From positions 62,001 through 126,000 of the forward strand of contig NZ_RJTN01000006.1 in NCBI RefSeq assembly GCF_005497185.1: DNA of 64,000 bases, read 5' to 3'. Positions 22,481 to 32,013 of the stretch are shown in pieces. The translations under genes and the position numbers were made by a program. Position 1 is the stretch's first letter. Each line of letters starts with the position of its first letter. Source of the stretch: Pectobacterium polonicum (GTDB lineage Bacteria > Pseudomonadota > Gammaproteobacteria > Enterobacterales > Enterobacteriaceae). The notes under the pieces are model-generated. The model worked only from the letters and a program-made list of their open reading frames with translations. It searched no databases and was not told where the DNA came from.

Positions 22481-23053
22481 TTATTGCAGGTAGGTAAAGG
22501 CGGTCGTTACGTGTTTAACACCACTAACCTTACTGGCAATTTCTGCGGCGGAGGTGCCTTCACGCGGTGTCACCAAACCTAACAGGAAGACTTCGCTGTT
22601 TTCCGTAGTGACTTTTACGTTAGAGGATTTAACCGTATCACTAGCCAAAATTTGTGAGCGAACTTTGGTGGTGATCCAGGTATCCAGGGAGGCGGTTCCC
22701 ATTGAAACCGGGGTGCCTTGACGTATTTCGTTATAGACTTCGGCTGCACCTTCCACGCCGAGGGCGATTTGCTTAGCCCGACTTGCCATCTCTGTGCTCG
22801 GAGCCTGCCCTGTTAACAGTACTTTCCCCTGATAAGCCGTCGCAACGATACGGGCATCTTTTTTCAACTGCTCGTCTTTGCTGATTGCATTCGTCACGCG
22901 GACTTCCAGTGTGCCATCGTCAACCTGCGTGCCGACGGTACGTGGGTCAGTGGCCGTCTTGGTCGCTACGGCACTGCCAACTGCGACAACCCCGACACAG
23001 CCTTGTAGCAGCAGGGCGATAGACAGCACGGCAAATGCAGAACTTATCCTCAT
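22481..23053 (-). CDS. dolP: Outer-membrane lipoprotein DolP (YraP), two BON domains
   Basis: DolP maintains outer-membrane integrity and acts at the division site. The ATG at 23053 follows GGAGCACTAC and gives 190 residues: a lipoprotein signal with lipobox LLLQGC (Cys19), then two BON domains (about 48-115 and 126-190). GTQVDDGTLEVRV and KVTTENSEVFLLGLV are typical. It starts 11 bases after the diaA stop, so the two are probably one operon. Confidence 0.96.
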   Translation of the reverse strand: MRISSAFAVLSIALLLQGCVGVVAVGSAVATKTATDPRTVGTQVDDGTLEVRVTNAISKDEQLKKDARIVATAYQGKVLLTGQAPSTEMASRAKQIALGVEGAAEVYNEIRQGTPVSMGTASLDTWITTKVRSQILASDTVKSSNVKVTTENSEVFLLGLVTPREGTSAAEIASKVSGVKHVTTAFTYLQ

Positions 23054-23064
23054 GTAGTGCTCCT

Positions 23065-23655
23065 TCAATCGTTCTGGTGTGGAAAAAGTGTGTTATCAAT
23101 CAAATCGCACAGGCAATTTACTGTCAACATGTGCATTTCCTGAATACGGGCGCTGCGGTGTGACGGGATGCGAATCTCCACATCCTGTGGCCCAAGCAAC
23201 CCGGCCAGTTCTCCGCCATCGTACCCGGTCAAGGCGACAATCGTCATGTCGCGGGTAACGGCAGACTCTACGGCTTTCACAATATCGCGACTGTTGCCAC
23301 GGGTTGAAATTGCCAGTAGTACGTCGCCCGCCTGACCTAACGCTCTGACTTGTTTGGCATAGACTTCTTCATGCAAGCGGTCATTGGCTATTGCAGTTAA
23401 GACCACATTATCTGCATTTAGTGCGATGGCGGGTAAGCTGGGGCGCTCTGCTTCAAAGCGGTTAATCATGCTGGCGGCAAAATGTTGCGAATTGGCTGCC
23501 GATGTTCCGTTACCGCAGCACAGAATTTTGTTACCGTTTAGCAGAGATTGCACCATCGCAATCGCACCGCGGGAAATGGCGTCAGGCAAGGCTTCTGCCG
23601 CTGCAATCTGCGTTTGAATACTCTCAGTAAAACAAACTTTTATTCTATCCAGCAC
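23065..23655 (-). CDS. diaA: DnaA initiator-associating protein DiaA
   Basis: DiaA is a SIS-domain protein that tetramerises and binds several DnaA molecules at oriC, promoting timely initiation. The 196-residue protein matches GmhA-like phosphosugar-isomerase folds: [29 protein letters not shown] and the C-terminus [15 protein letters not shown]. The genomic context (yraN upstream, dolP downstream) supports DiaA over GmhA. Confidence 0.95.
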   Translation of the reverse strand: MLDRIKVCFTESIQTQIAAAEALPDAISRGAIAMVQSLLNGNKILCCGNGTSAANSQHFAASMINRFEAERPSLPAIALNADNVVLTAIANDRLHEEVYAKQVRALGQAGDVLLAISTRGNSRDIVKAVESAVTRDMTIVALTGYDGGELAGLLGPQDVEIRIPSHRSARIQEMHMLTVNCLCDLIDNTLFPHQND

Positions 23656-23696
23656 GTTGAGTTAACCTACGTAAATTGAAATCCATCAAGGATGTA

Positions 23697-24116
23697 TTAT
23701 CCCTGTGCAGCAAAGGCATTGGGGAGCCAATTGAACTCTTTGCCCGTAATGGCCAGCACGTCAAAACGGCAATCCACCGTGTCAAAGCTGGCTCCTTGCT
23801 GCGCCAACCACACGGCGGCGGCATGCAGTAACCGCTGCTGTTTGCGGCGAGTGACGCTGGCAGCGGCATCGCCAAAATGCGCGTTACGCCGATAGCGTAC
23901 TTCGACAAACACCCAGATATGGCGATCGCGCATGATCAAATCCAGCTCGCCGCCGCGTAGCGTAACATTTGCGGCGGTGAAGGTTAGGCCCGCGCGTTCA
24001 AGATAGCGCCGAGCCTGTTGTTCGTAAACTGCGCCAGCCGCTCGTTGATTCAGAGAACAGGCACTAACTGACCCTGACGGTATTGCTGCCAGGTGAGTTG
24101 CCGGTTGATGGTGCAA
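23697..24116 (-). CDS. yraN: UPF0102 nuclease-fold protein YraN
   Basis: A 139-residue protein of the UPF0102 family, with a Holliday-junction-resolvase-like endonuclease fold. The catalytic-looking residues appear in RGGELDLIM and VFVEVRYRR. No biochemical role is settled. The only usable ATG (24116) lies inside the 3' end of lpoA, so the first ~22 codons overlap it by 67 bases. The N-terminal 20 residues are not conserved in family members known to me. Confidence 0.88.
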   Translation of the reverse strand: MHHQPATHLAAIPSGSVSACSLNQRAAGAVYEQQARRYLERAGLTFTAANVTLRGGELDLIMRDRHIWVFVEVRYRRNAHFGDAAASVTRRKQQRLLHAAAVWLAQQGASFDTVDCRFDVLAITGKEFNWLPNAFAAQG

Positions 24117-26068
24117 TCCGGTCCTGCGCTTAACATCCCCGTTGCGCCAGGAATCTGGTGACCCGGAATCTGGCGCATTTCACCAAAGTGGCTGGCGAGC
24201 GTCCAGGCATCCATCCCCATGGCATACAGGCGGACTAACGAGTAATCGTTTTTAAACTGGCTGCTGACCTGTTGCATCAATGCCGGGTTCGCGCCTGCGA
24301 GCAGTGGGATATCGCTGAACTGCAAACCTTCCATTTCGAGGCGGAAATCAGGGCCTAACCCAGCCTGGAAGCTACGTGAGCTGGCATAGAGCGCAGGGCG
24401 AGCGCGTGATGTGGTGCGCATGTCGATCATTGGCTTAATCAGCGCCAGCTCGTCTGGCGTGGCGATAATATAGACCGCATCAATATTACCACTGACGGCG
24501 GAACTAGCCGTTGGTTGAACCTGTGATGGGATGGTTAGGCCGCCGATGGTCGTACCCGTTTGTGCCTGTTGCGGCGAAACGTTAACGGGTTGGCCGCTCA
24601 GGCTTAAGCCCGCACCGTTATTGATAGCCTGTTTTAACTCCGCCGTGTTGCCAAAGCGCTGTTGCAAAGAACTGGTACCGCTTTGCTGGTTCCAGGCCTG
24701 AGCGAAGGCGTTGACGATACGGTCGCCCAGCGCGCCGCGAGGGGCTAAGACCAGAGGCTGCTGTTTACCCTGCTGATGGATAAACTTAGCTGCGTCTCTG
24801 GCTTCATCTTCTGGGGAGAGCGCGAAATAGCAAATGTTAGGGCTATTTTCGACGTGTTCTGGCTGGTTCAACGCCAAAATATTCAGCGGCGACTGGCTGC
24901 TCGCCAACTGATCCACTTCATTTTTCAGCAGTGGGCCGATAACCAGTGATGCACCATCCTGCTTTGCCTGAGTGAGAATATTAGCCAGCGGTTGTGAAGA
25001 GGTGTCATACACTTTGACCGGGAGCGAGCTGGACAACCCCGCGCTTGTCGGTTGTGCTTCGGGCGCTGGTGCCGTGGATGCGGCCGCCTGATCGCTGTAT
25101 GGCGCAGACGATTGAGCACCCTGTCCATCAGATGATGGTGTTACCTGCCCGTCTTGCGTGGTGCCTGTTGTCGGTGCGGCAGGCGCAGATACGGGGGCGG
25201 TGGCTATCTGGCCGTTCTTTGCTGCGTTAAAACCTTGCTGGATCGCATTGGCAAAAACCTGCGCCTGACCGTTAAGCGGTAACAGCAGCGCGATGCTATT
25301 GACAGACGATGGCTGATAATTGATGACCTGATTTAACTGCGTAGGCAGCGTTTTCGCGGCAGGGTGATGCGGATAACGCGTCTGCCAATCCTGAATGGCG
25401 CTCTGTAACTGGTCAGGGGACTCGCGGTTGTTCTGATAATTACTTAGCAAATCCACCCAGCCCTGAAGCACGTTTTCATTCGCGTTAATCAGCAGCGCCC
25501 CAGACTCCTGCGGTGACATTTGCGTCAATGTCAGCCAGGTTTGATCGAGATTCATCTGGTGCTCATCGCCTTTCAGCAATGGCTCCTGCGCGATATAGGC
25601 CCGCAGTAGCTCAATGGAAGGACGCCCTTGCGCTGTTTTGATTTGTATCTGGTAATAACGTTGTTTCTGCTGATCGGAAAGTGCACCGATATCAAGCTGG
25701 CTCAGCGCTGCCTTGGCCGCATCCATATTGTTCTGGGTGACGGACAGTTCCGCACCGAGTAGCTGCTGTTCTTGTTTTTGCGCTGCACTCAGTTTTTCTG
25801 GTAGCGCGTTGAACTGCTGGCTTGCCTGAGGGGCTTTCCCTTCCTGTAGCAGAGAACGAATAGCAAGTAATTGCCAGTCAGCCTTGTTATTATCGCTACT
25901 TTGCTGCATCTGTTGCAGATAATAATCAGATGATGCGTCGGCTTTGCCCTGAACCTCGGGTGGTGGGCTCTGCGGTGCGTGACTTGGACAGCCTGCGAGA
26001 AACAGTGCCGCTAACAAAACAGGGATAACACGCCCTGCCTGGGTACGGACGAAATGAAAAGGAAGCAT
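24050..26068 (-). CDS. lpoA: Penicillin-binding protein activator LpoA
   Basis: LpoA is the outer-membrane lipoprotein that reaches through the periplasm to stimulate PBP1A. The 672-residue protein has a lipobox (FLAGC, Cys27), an N-terminal TPR-like helical domain (about 40-255), and a C-terminal periplasmic-binding-protein-like domain (after about 260). An inserted linker rich in Ala/Pro/Gln/Ser/Thr (about 295-350) splits the start of the C-domain. Divergent from rsmI, as in other enterobacteria. Confidence 0.95.
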   Translation of the reverse strand: MLPFHFVRTQAGRVIPVLLAALFLAGCPSHAPQSPPPEVQGKADASSDYYLQQMQQSSDNNKADWQLLAIRSLLQEGKAPQASQQFNALPEKLSAAQKQEQQLLGAELSVTQNNMDAAKAALSQLDIGALSDQQKQRYYQIQIKTAQGRPSIELLRAYIAQEPLLKGDEHQMNLDQTWLTLTQMSPQESGALLINANENVLQGWVDLLSNYQNNRESPDQLQSAIQDWQTRYPHHPAAKTLPTQLNQVINYQPSSVNSIALLLPLNGQAQVFANAIQQGFNAAKNGQIATAPVSAPAAPTTGTTQDGQVTPSSDGQGAQSSAPYSDQAAASTAPAPEAQPTSAGLSSSLPVKVYDTSSQPLANILTQAKQDGASLVIGPLLKNEVDQLASSQSPLNILALNQPEHVENSPNICYFALSPEDEARDAAKFIHQQGKQQPLVLAPRGALGDRIVNAFAQAWNQQSGTSSLQQRFGNTAELKQAINNGAGLSLSGQPVNVSPQQAQTGTTIGGLTIPSQVQPTASSAVSGNIDAVYIIATPDELALIKPMIDMRTTSRARPALYASSRSFQAGLGPDFRLEMEGLQFSDIPLLAGANPALMQQVSSQFKNDYSLVRLYAMGMDAWTLASHFGEMRQIPGHQIPGATGMLSAGPDCTINRQLTWQQYRQGQLVPVL

Positions 26069-26129
26069 ACTGTATCCAGTGATTTTTTTTGAAGATGCTC
26101 AATATTAAATCGGCAACCCGGATGAAACA

Positions 26130-27017
26130 ATGAATCAAGACCAACAAGCAGATATTTCTGCATCTACCCTCTACATTGTCCCCACGCCAATCGGCAATCT
26201 GGGCGATATCACGCAGCGTGCGCTGGCGGTATTGGCGAGCGTTGATCTGATCGCCGCAGAGGATACCCGCCATACCGGTCTGCTGTTACAACATTTTGCG
26301 ATTAATGCGCGGCTGTTCGCATTACACGATCACAACGAACAACAAAAAGCGGATGTGCTACTGGCTAAATTGCAGTCAGGGCAAAGCATCGCGCTGGTTT
26401 CAGATGCAGGCACACCGCTGATTAACGATCCCGGTTACCATTTGGTTCGACGCTGCCGCGAAGCGGGCGTGCGTGTGGTGCCGCTGCCGGGTGCCTGCGC
26501 GGCGATAACGGCGCTCTCTGCGTCCGGTCTGGCGTCTGATCGCTTTTGCTATGAAGGTTTTCTGCCTGCCAAAACGAAAGGGCGCAAAGATAAGCTGCGT
26601 GAGCTAGAGGAAGAAACCCGCACGCTGATTTTCTACGAATCCACACATCGTCTTTTGGACAGCTTGCAGGATATCAGCGAGGTGCTGGGAGCTGAGCGTT
26701 ATGTGGTGCTCGCACGTGAAATCACCAAAACCTGGGAGTCGATTCACGGCGCACCTGTAGGTGAATTGCTGGCCTGGGTGAAAGAAGATGAGAACCGCCG
26801 CAAAGGGGAAATGGTACTGATTGTGGAAGGGCATCAGGTTGATGACAGTGCGCTCTCTTCTGAAGCACTGCGCACACTAGCGCTATTGCGTGCTGAATTG
26901 CCGCTGAAGAAAGCGGCGGCGCTGGCGGCTGAAATTCACGGCGTGAAGAAAAACGCACTTTACCGCTATGGGCTGGAGCAAGAAGGCAATAGTGGTGAAT
27001 CGGGGGATGACAAATAG
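26130..27017 (+). CDS. rsmI: 16S rRNA 2'-O-ribose C1402 methyltransferase RsmI
   Basis: RsmI methylates the 2'-OH of C1402 in 16S rRNA, near the P site. The 295-residue protein has the tetrapyrrole-methylase fold with SAM-binding landmarks [31 protein letters not shown] and [12 protein letters not shown]. Length matches the family (286 in E. coli). Its last codons overlap the -35 element of rnpB. Confidence 0.96.
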   Translation: MNQDQQADISASTLYIVPTPIGNLGDITQRALAVLASVDLIAAEDTRHTGLLLQHFAINARLFALHDHNEQQKADVLLAKLQSGQSIALVSDAGTPLINDPGYHLVRRCREAGVRVVPLPGACAAITALSASGLASDRFCYEGFLPAKTKGRKDKLRELEEETRTLIFYESTHRLLDSLQDISEVLGAERYVVLAREITKTWESIHGAPVGELLAWVKEDENRRKGEMVLIVEGHQVDDSALSSEALRTLALLRAELPLKKAAALAAEIHGVKKNALYRYGLEQEGNSGESGDDK

Positions 27018-27035
27018 GGCAATTTACCCTATTAT
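27007..27035 (+). promoter_or_regulatory. Promoter of rnpB
   Basis: A near-consensus -35 (ATGACA, 27007-27012) and -10 (TATTAT, 27030-27035) are 17 bases apart, with the RNA start about 8 bases later. The -35 lies within the end of rsmI. Confidence 0.78.
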
Positions 27036-27042
27036 CCGCGCC

Positions 27043-27419
<377 letters not shown>

Positions 27420-27426
27420 TCATCAT

Positions 27427-27450
27427 AAAACCCCGCTTCGGCGGGGTTTT
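27427..27450 (+). terminator. Terminator of rnpB
   Basis: A strong GC stem (AAAACCCCGC / GCGGGGTTTT with loop TTCG) is followed by T bases. Confidence 0.92.
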
Positions 27451-27468
27451 GCTTTATGGGGGCAGGCA

Positions 27469-27519
27469 AGATGAATGACTGTCCACGACGCTTTTTATGA
27501 AAGAAAGCGGCTTAACGGT
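27469..27519 (+). repeat. Partial second copy of the rnpB 3' end
   Basis: A 21-base exact match to rnpB (AGATGAATGACTGTCCACGAC, also at 27372-27392) is followed, after 18 unrelated bases, by CGGCTTAACGGT (rnpB 27399-27410). The copy is broken in the middle and lies just upstream of the toxin-antitoxin pair. E. coli also has rnpB 3' repeats; it could also be the trace of an integration event. Confidence 0.8.
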
Positions 27520-27547
27520 TAGTGTGAAACGATGTTTAGGAAATATG

Positions 27548-27576
27548 ATAATGAGTGCTTTTAAAAGTGCTATTAT
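27548..27576. promoter_or_regulatory. Candidate operator/promoter of the toxin-antitoxin pair
   Basis: An imperfect palindrome (ATAATGAGTGCTTTT / AAAAGTGCTATTAT) covers a possible -10 box TATTAT about 50 bases before the antitoxin start. Autorepression through such palindromes is usual for this family. The site is inferred, not demonstrated. Confidence 0.4.
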
Positions 27577-27624
27577 TAGGGTGTTTAAGTTATCTTTGAC
27601 TAACCGAATTGAGTGATTGAGATT

Positions 27625-27879
27625 ATGGCTTTTAATATCCTAACTAACACCGCTGCCAGCATCACTGAGTTGAAACGTGACCCAATGGGTACAGTACGGG
27701 CTGCTGAAGGTGAAACTATCGCTATACTGAACCGGAATGAACCGGCCTTCTACTGTGTGCCCCCCGCCGTATTCGCTTATTTAATGGAACTGGCTGAAGA
27801 CGCAGAACTGGGGAAAACCGTTGATGATCGGATGTCAGAATTAGCTGACGCGAAAGAGATTTCGCTCGATGACCTATAA
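27625..27879 (+). CDS. Antitoxin, Phd/YefM (StbD) type
   Basis: An 84-residue protein starting MAFNILTNTAASITELKRDP, typical of StbD/YefM-like antitoxins that pair with RelE-type toxins. The N-terminal part is the DNA-binding/dimer domain and the acidic C-terminus (ending KEISLDDL) would wrap the toxin. A GTG 12 bases upstream is a possible alternative start. It overlaps the toxin start by 11 bases, implying coupled translation. Confidence 0.85.
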   Translation: MAFNILTNTAASITELKRDPMGTVRAAEGETIAILNRNEPAFYCVPPAVFAYLMELAEDAELGKTVDDRMSELADAKEISLDDL

Positions 27880-28156
27880 GTTAAAATTTGTGCCTTCTGC
27901 AATGAAGGAATGGAAAAAGTTAGGGCATCCTGTCCGAGAGCAGTTCAAGAAAAAATTGGCTGAGCGTTTGGAAAATCCTCGAGTTCCTTCAGCCCAACTT
28001 CATGGCCGTAAAGACCAGTATAAAATTAAACTGAAGTCTGCTGGTTACAGGCTGGTGTATTTGGTTCAGGATGAGGTCATTACTGTGATGGTTATGGGGG
28101 GTGGAAAGCGGGAAGGTAGCCAGATTTATTCTGATACTAAAGGTCGTTCTGCTTAA
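27869..28156 (+). CDS. RelE/StbE-family mRNA interferase toxin
   Basis: A 95-residue RelE-fold toxin that would cut mRNA in the ribosomal A site. It aligns well with E. coli RelE: LKFVPSAMKEWKKLG, then Lys52, Lys54 and Arg61 (YKIKLKSAGYR), Arg81 and Tyr87 (GKREGSQIYSD), all at the E. coli numbers. No catalytic residue is missing, so it is probably active. It is encoded directly after its antitoxin and the rnpB partial repeat. Confidence 0.9.
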   Translation: MTYKLKFVPSAMKEWKKLGHPVREQFKKKLAERLENPRVPSAQLHGRKDQYKIKLKSAGYRLVYLVQDEVITVMVMGGGKREGSQIYSDTKGRSA

Positions 28157-28332
28157 TCTGATCTTTTGCGAGTCCTGCCCCTTGTCGATATCTTCTCATG
28201 CCGCGTAATTCCTTTCAAATTAATTGATGTACTTCATCACATAACTCTGACTTTTTCTGTGTCATAAAGCGCGTAAAGTAACGTCATCGCGTGCGGTTGC
28301 ACGTTCGCTGACATCTTTCAGAGGATATGACT

Positions 28333-29118
28333 ATGAACAACACTTCCCGGATGCCTGCACTGTTCCTCGGCCACGGTAGCCCGATGAACGTGTTGGAAAG
28401 CAATGCGTATACTCAGGCATGGCAAACGCTGGGTGAGACGCTACCACGTCCGAAGGCGATTATTGCGGTTTCTGCCCACTGGTATACCCGGGGTACGGCG
28501 GTGACGGCGATGGAAAATCCACGCACCATTCATGACTTTGGTGGCTTCCCGAAGGCGCTGTTTGATACACAGTATCCAGCCCCCGGCTCACCTGAGTTAG
28601 CCGCGAGAATCCAGCAGGTGCTGGCGCCGTATCCTGTTACTGCCGATCACAGCCAATGGGGATTGGATCACGGTTCTTGGGGCGTGCTGATAAAGATGTA
28701 CCCGAATGCAGATATCCCCGTTGTGCAACTGAGCGTGGACGGTACACAACCTGCTGCGTATCACTATGAATTAGGGCGCAAGCTGGCGGTACTGCGCGAT
28801 GAAGGCATTATGATTGTCGCGAGCGGCAACGTGGTGCATAACCTGCGGATGGCGAAATGGGATGGCGACGCGGAGGCGTATCCGTGGGCTATATCATTCA
28901 ATCAATTTGTGCGTGATAACCTGACTTATCAGGGTAATGGCCATCCGTTGGTTAATTTTATGCAGCACGAAGGGGCTGTGTTATCCAACCCGACTCCTGA
29001 ACATTACCTTCCACTGCTCTATGTACTGGGAAGCTGGGACGGCAAAGAGGCAATTAGCATTCCGGTCGATGGGTTCGAGATGGGATCGCTGAGTATGCTG
29101 TCGGTGCAGGTGGGGTAA
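28333..29118 (+). CDS. ygiD: 4,5-DOPA-extradiol-dioxygenase family protein YgiD
   Basis: YgiD belongs to the LigB/DODA family of metal-dependent ring-opening dioxygenases and can open L-DOPA in E. coli; the physiological substrate is unclear. The ATG at 28333 has AGGA 7 bases before it and gives 261 residues; the ATG two codons earlier is too close to the ribosome site. Metal-binding His residues appear in FLGHGSP, SAHWYTRG and DHGSWG, and further VVHNLRM is conserved. Confidence 0.92.
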   Translation: MNNTSRMPALFLGHGSPMNVLESNAYTQAWQTLGETLPRPKAIIAVSAHWYTRGTAVTAMENPRTIHDFGGFPKALFDTQYPAPGSPELAARIQQVLAPYPVTADHSQWGLDHGSWGVLIKMYPNADIPVVQLSVDGTQPAAYHYELGRKLAVLRDEGIMIVASGNVVHNLRMAKWDGDAEAYPWAISFNQFVRDNLTYQGNGHPLVNFMQHEGAVLSNPTPEHYLPLLYVLGSWDGKEAISIPVDGFEMGSLSMLSVQVG

Positions 29119-29130
29119 GATCGAGTTTGA

Positions 29131-29154
29131 AAGGGGATCGGTTTAGATCCCCTT
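29131..29154. terminator. Hairpin between convergent ygiD and the Sel1-repeat gene
   Basis: A perfect 9-bp stem (AAGGGGATC / GATCCCCTT) lies in the 55-base gap between convergent genes. The T tails are short on both strands, so strength is moderate. Confidence 0.5.
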
Positions 29155-29173
29155 TGCGTATTATCAAACGCGA

Positions 29174-29737
29174 CTATTTTTTCTTTTGCTCATCTTCGAT
29201 GAACGCCAGCATTTTGTTTGCGCCGCTTGTTAATTTTTCATCTGCCTGAGGGTTGTTGAGCACTTTTTTCGCCCATTCTGCGGATTGTACATAGTCTCTT
29301 GGAAGCTCGGTGTGTTTGGCTAGCACGACAGATAATAAGAGTTGTGCCGGTGCGAAACCCGATTCCGCTGATTTTTTCAGGTAAGCCACACCAGACTTAG
29401 GATCATAGTGATCGCCGTTACGTTGGTTTAGGTAGGCTTTAGCGAGTAAAAACTGAGCGGGGGCATCGTTAGCATCAGCCTCGATTTTCAACCGTTCGAT
29501 ACCTTCTGTGCGATAAAGCGGCCAGCTGCTGCGCAGAAGTGTTCGGGTAAGCTGTTTTTGCGCTTCTTTATCACCTTGTTCCGCTTTGTCCCTGAGCGCC
29601 TTGAGCGCGGCTTCTTCATTCGAAATTTCTTGCGCCAGAGAGGTATTAGATGATTTTCCCGATGCGGGTTCCGCGGCATAGACAGGCAGATGAGAAGCAA
29701 AACAAAAGAGTAATGCTGTTAAGAGTGTTTTTTTCAT
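29174..29737 (-). CDS. Secreted Sel1/TPR-repeat protein
   Basis: A 187-residue protein with a signal peptide (MKKTLLTALLFCFASHLPVYAAE) followed by Sel1-like repeats: APAQFLLAKAYLNQRNG (about 92-108), the SGVAYLKKSAESGFAPAQLLLS repeat (about 115-136), and one weaker unit around QSAEWAKKVLN. Such proteins usually mediate protein contacts in the periplasm. No specific role can be named. It is monocistronic between ygiD and ygiC. Confidence 0.72.
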   Translation of the reverse strand: MKKTLLTALLFCFASHLPVYAAEPASGKSSNTSLAQEISNEEAALKALRDKAEQGDKEAQKQLTRTLLRSSWPLYRTEGIERLKIEADANDAPAQFLLAKAYLNQRNGDHYDPKSGVAYLKKSAESGFAPAQLLLSVVLAKHTELPRDYVQSAEWAKKVLNNPQADEKLTSGANKMLAFIEDEQKKK

Positions 29738-29889
29738 GATGTCCCTTTATTGGTTCTTCCTATTTAAAACAAGCCGAGTAATTCAGGAAAACGTAATTAA
29801 CATGTTAGGCGGAATTGATTCTTTTTAAACGAAAGAACACATAGAAGAATACGCAGGTAGCATAGGAGATACGCCACCTGCGGAAGTGC

Positions 29890-31050
29890 TTAATCCAAAA
29901 TGGTGTGCGGATAGAAGCGCGAGAGATCCTGAGTGATCAGGGCGCGATCTTCACGTACGCCGATACCGCAGGGCTGATCGTTCACCAACCAGCTACCAAT
30001 CAGCGTGTAGCTGTCGCCAAATTTCGGCAGTTGATGGTACTGCTGGATAATCATGCCTTCTTCGCCATAAGGGCCGTCGGCTGATGCTATCTCTTTTCCG
30101 TTTTCAATGATTTGGATGTTCGCCCCTTCGCGTGAAAACAGCGGCTTGATGACGTAGCTGTCTAGCTCGGGGTGTTCATCTTCCGCAAAGTAGGCGGGAA
30201 GCAGATTGGGGTGATTGGGGAACATTTCCCACAGCATCGGCAGCAGCGCTTTATTGGAAATGATGCTTTTCCAGGCGGGCTCTAGCCAGCGTACGCCCGC
30301 ATCTTCCAGCTTGGTGGAAAACATCTCGCGCAGCATGAACTCCCACGGATATAGCTTGAACAGATTACTAATCACCTGATTTTCAGGATCGGTAAACTGG
30401 CCTTTCTCACCGAGGCCAATTTCCTCAATGTACAGAAACTCGCTTGGCAGACCCGCTTCCAGCGCACAGTCCTGAAGATATTGCACCGTACCGCGATCTT
30501 CTTCCGTATCCTGACAGCAAGCGAAGTGCAGCAAGCCAAAGCCGTGATTCAGCTTCAGCTCCTCAAAGCGTTCAATCAGCTTTTCCTGAATGCTGTTGTA
30601 CTGGTCAGAATTCTGCGGCAACTTCCCGGCGTTGATTTGATCTTCCAGCCAGAGCCATTGGAAAAAAGCCGCTTCGTACAGCGACGTCGGCGTATCCGCA
30701 TTGTTCTCCAGCAGCTTGGCTGGGGATTTACCGTCATAGGCCAGATCGAGACGTGAATACAGCGAAGGCTGATGGGTACGCCATGAGTGTCTGACGAATT
30801 CCCAGGTGTGTTTGGGAATGCGGAATTTGGTGAGCAGCGTGTCGCTGCTGACGACTTTTTCCACCACTTGCAGACACATTTGGTGCAGTTCTGCTGTCGT
30901 TTCTTCCAGCTCTTCGATCTGAGCCAGCGTGAACTGGTAGTAAGCCTCTTCGCTCCAGTAGGGCTCGCCGTACATGGTGTGAAAACGAAAACCAAACTCG
31001 GTCGCTTTTTCCTGCCAGTCAGGACGCGCAGTAATATCTATCCGCTTCAT
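29890..31050 (-). CDS. ygiC: Glutathionylspermidine-synthase-like ATP-grasp protein YgiC
   Basis: A 386-residue member of the glutathionylspermidine synthase (GSP_synth) family, an ATP-grasp amide ligase domain without the amidase half. [30 protein letters not shown] and [13 protein letters not shown] contain the expected nucleotide- and metal-binding residues. The true substrate of YgiC is not established. It follows ygiB by 11 bases, forming the ygiB-ygiC operon next to tolC as in E. coli. Confidence 0.92.
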   Translation of the reverse strand: MKRIDITARPDWQEKATEFGFRFHTMYGEPYWSEEAYYQFTLAQIEELEETTAELHQMCLQVVEKVVSSDTLLTKFRIPKHTWEFVRHSWRTHQPSLYSRLDLAYDGKSPAKLLENNADTPTSLYEAAFFQWLWLEDQINAGKLPQNSDQYNSIQEKLIERFEELKLNHGFGLLHFACCQDTEEDRGTVQYLQDCALEAGLPSEFLYIEEIGLGEKGQFTDPENQVISNLFKLYPWEFMLREMFSTKLEDAGVRWLEPAWKSIISNKALLPMLWEMFPNHPNLLPAYFAEDEHPELDSYVIKPLFSREGANIQIIENGKEIASADGPYGEEGMIIQQYHQLPKFGDSYTLIGSWLVNDQPCGIGVREDRALITQDLSRFYPHTILD

Positions 31051-31061
31051 TCGATACGTCC

Positions 31062-31730
31062 TCAGCCGCCCATACTGCGGGAAGAGCTGGAGTTGGAACT
31101 AGCGCTGCTACGCTGCATGCTGGTTTGCTTGGCGACGGTTTCACCAAAGCCACCGCGCGTAATGGTGGATGTCGTTGCAGGCTTCGGTGCAAGTGCGGTT
31201 TTAGGCACCGTCATGGTACGGCCTGTCGTCGCGTTGCCGTAGTTTTTGCCAGCAGCATCAACGAATTTGCCGTTAGCCGGGCTGGTGGGGGATTTTGAAC
31301 TGAACAACGGCTGCTGTGTGAAACCAGCTCCACCACTCATCATTCGGCCCATCATATAACCAGCCATCAGCGGCATCCAGGACATCCCACCACCCTGTTG
31401 CGATTCTGCTGCCATACCTGCCTGTGCAGGGGCTTGGGTACACTGTGCTTCACCAAATTCCGCTACGCAATCTTCTTTTGTCGCGTATTTTGGTGCCGTT
31501 TTTTCCGCTTCTTTTAATGCATTATTGTATGCGGTGGTGCATTGGGCAGCCATCGACGGGTTAGCTGACGAACAGTCATCCGCATTCTGGTAGAGGGAGA
31601 CGGTTTCATCGGTTTGTTCGCAGCCCGCGAGGAGAAATACAGCGCTGACGGCTAAGGCAACAGGTGCCAGACGGTACGTTCGCCATTCCTTGCGGAACGT
31701 TTCCTGATTAATGTTTTTTGTACGTTTCAT
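31062..31730 (-). CDS. ygiB: Lipoprotein YgiB (DUF1190)
   Basis: A 222-residue DUF1190 protein. The ATG at 31730 is chosen because it gives the conserved [17 protein letters not shown] start and family length (223 in E. coli). A hydrophobic segment ends in the lipobox FLLAGC (Cys37). The middle has paired cysteines and the C-terminus is Ser/Ala-rich low complexity ([15 protein letters not shown]). Function is unknown; it is co-transcribed with ygiC. Confidence 0.9.
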   Translation of the reverse strand: MKRTKNINQETFRKEWRTYRLAPVALAVSAVFLLAGCEQTDETVSLYQNADDCSSANPSMAAQCTTAYNNALKEAEKTAPKYATKEDCVAEFGEAQCTQAPAQAGMAAESQQGGGMSWMPLMAGYMMGRMMSGGAGFTQQPLFSSKSPTSPANGKFVDAAGKNYGNATTGRTMTVPKTALAPKPATTSTITRGGFGETVAKQTSMQRSSASSNSSSSRSMGG

Positions 31731-31954
31731 TGTGTTTATCCCAGAGCAAAGTGTCACGATTAATGACAAATATGTGTCGCTAAGAATAGGGGAACGCTGC
31801 CTGAATTTAAAGCATCAATGGTACGAATGGCCGCAACGAGCGGACTCTTTACGTTGTTATACACTCTGCTGTGCGATGTTTCGCTTTATAGCGTACGTGA
31901 CAACTTCAGCATTCTGGTGCAGTCACATTCTTCTGTGGGGAAAGCGTAGGCATG

Positions 31955-31982
31955 AAAAAGGGGGAACTGTGGTTCCCCCCTT
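31955..31982 (-). terminator. Terminator of tolC
   Basis: On the minus strand the stem AAGGGGGGAAC / GTTCCCCCTT is followed by a run of T, about 30 bases past the tolC stop. It is nearly symmetrical and may work in both directions. Confidence 0.85.
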
Positions 31983-32013
31983 TGTATCGGATATTGCTTA
32001 ACGCCGCTACGGA

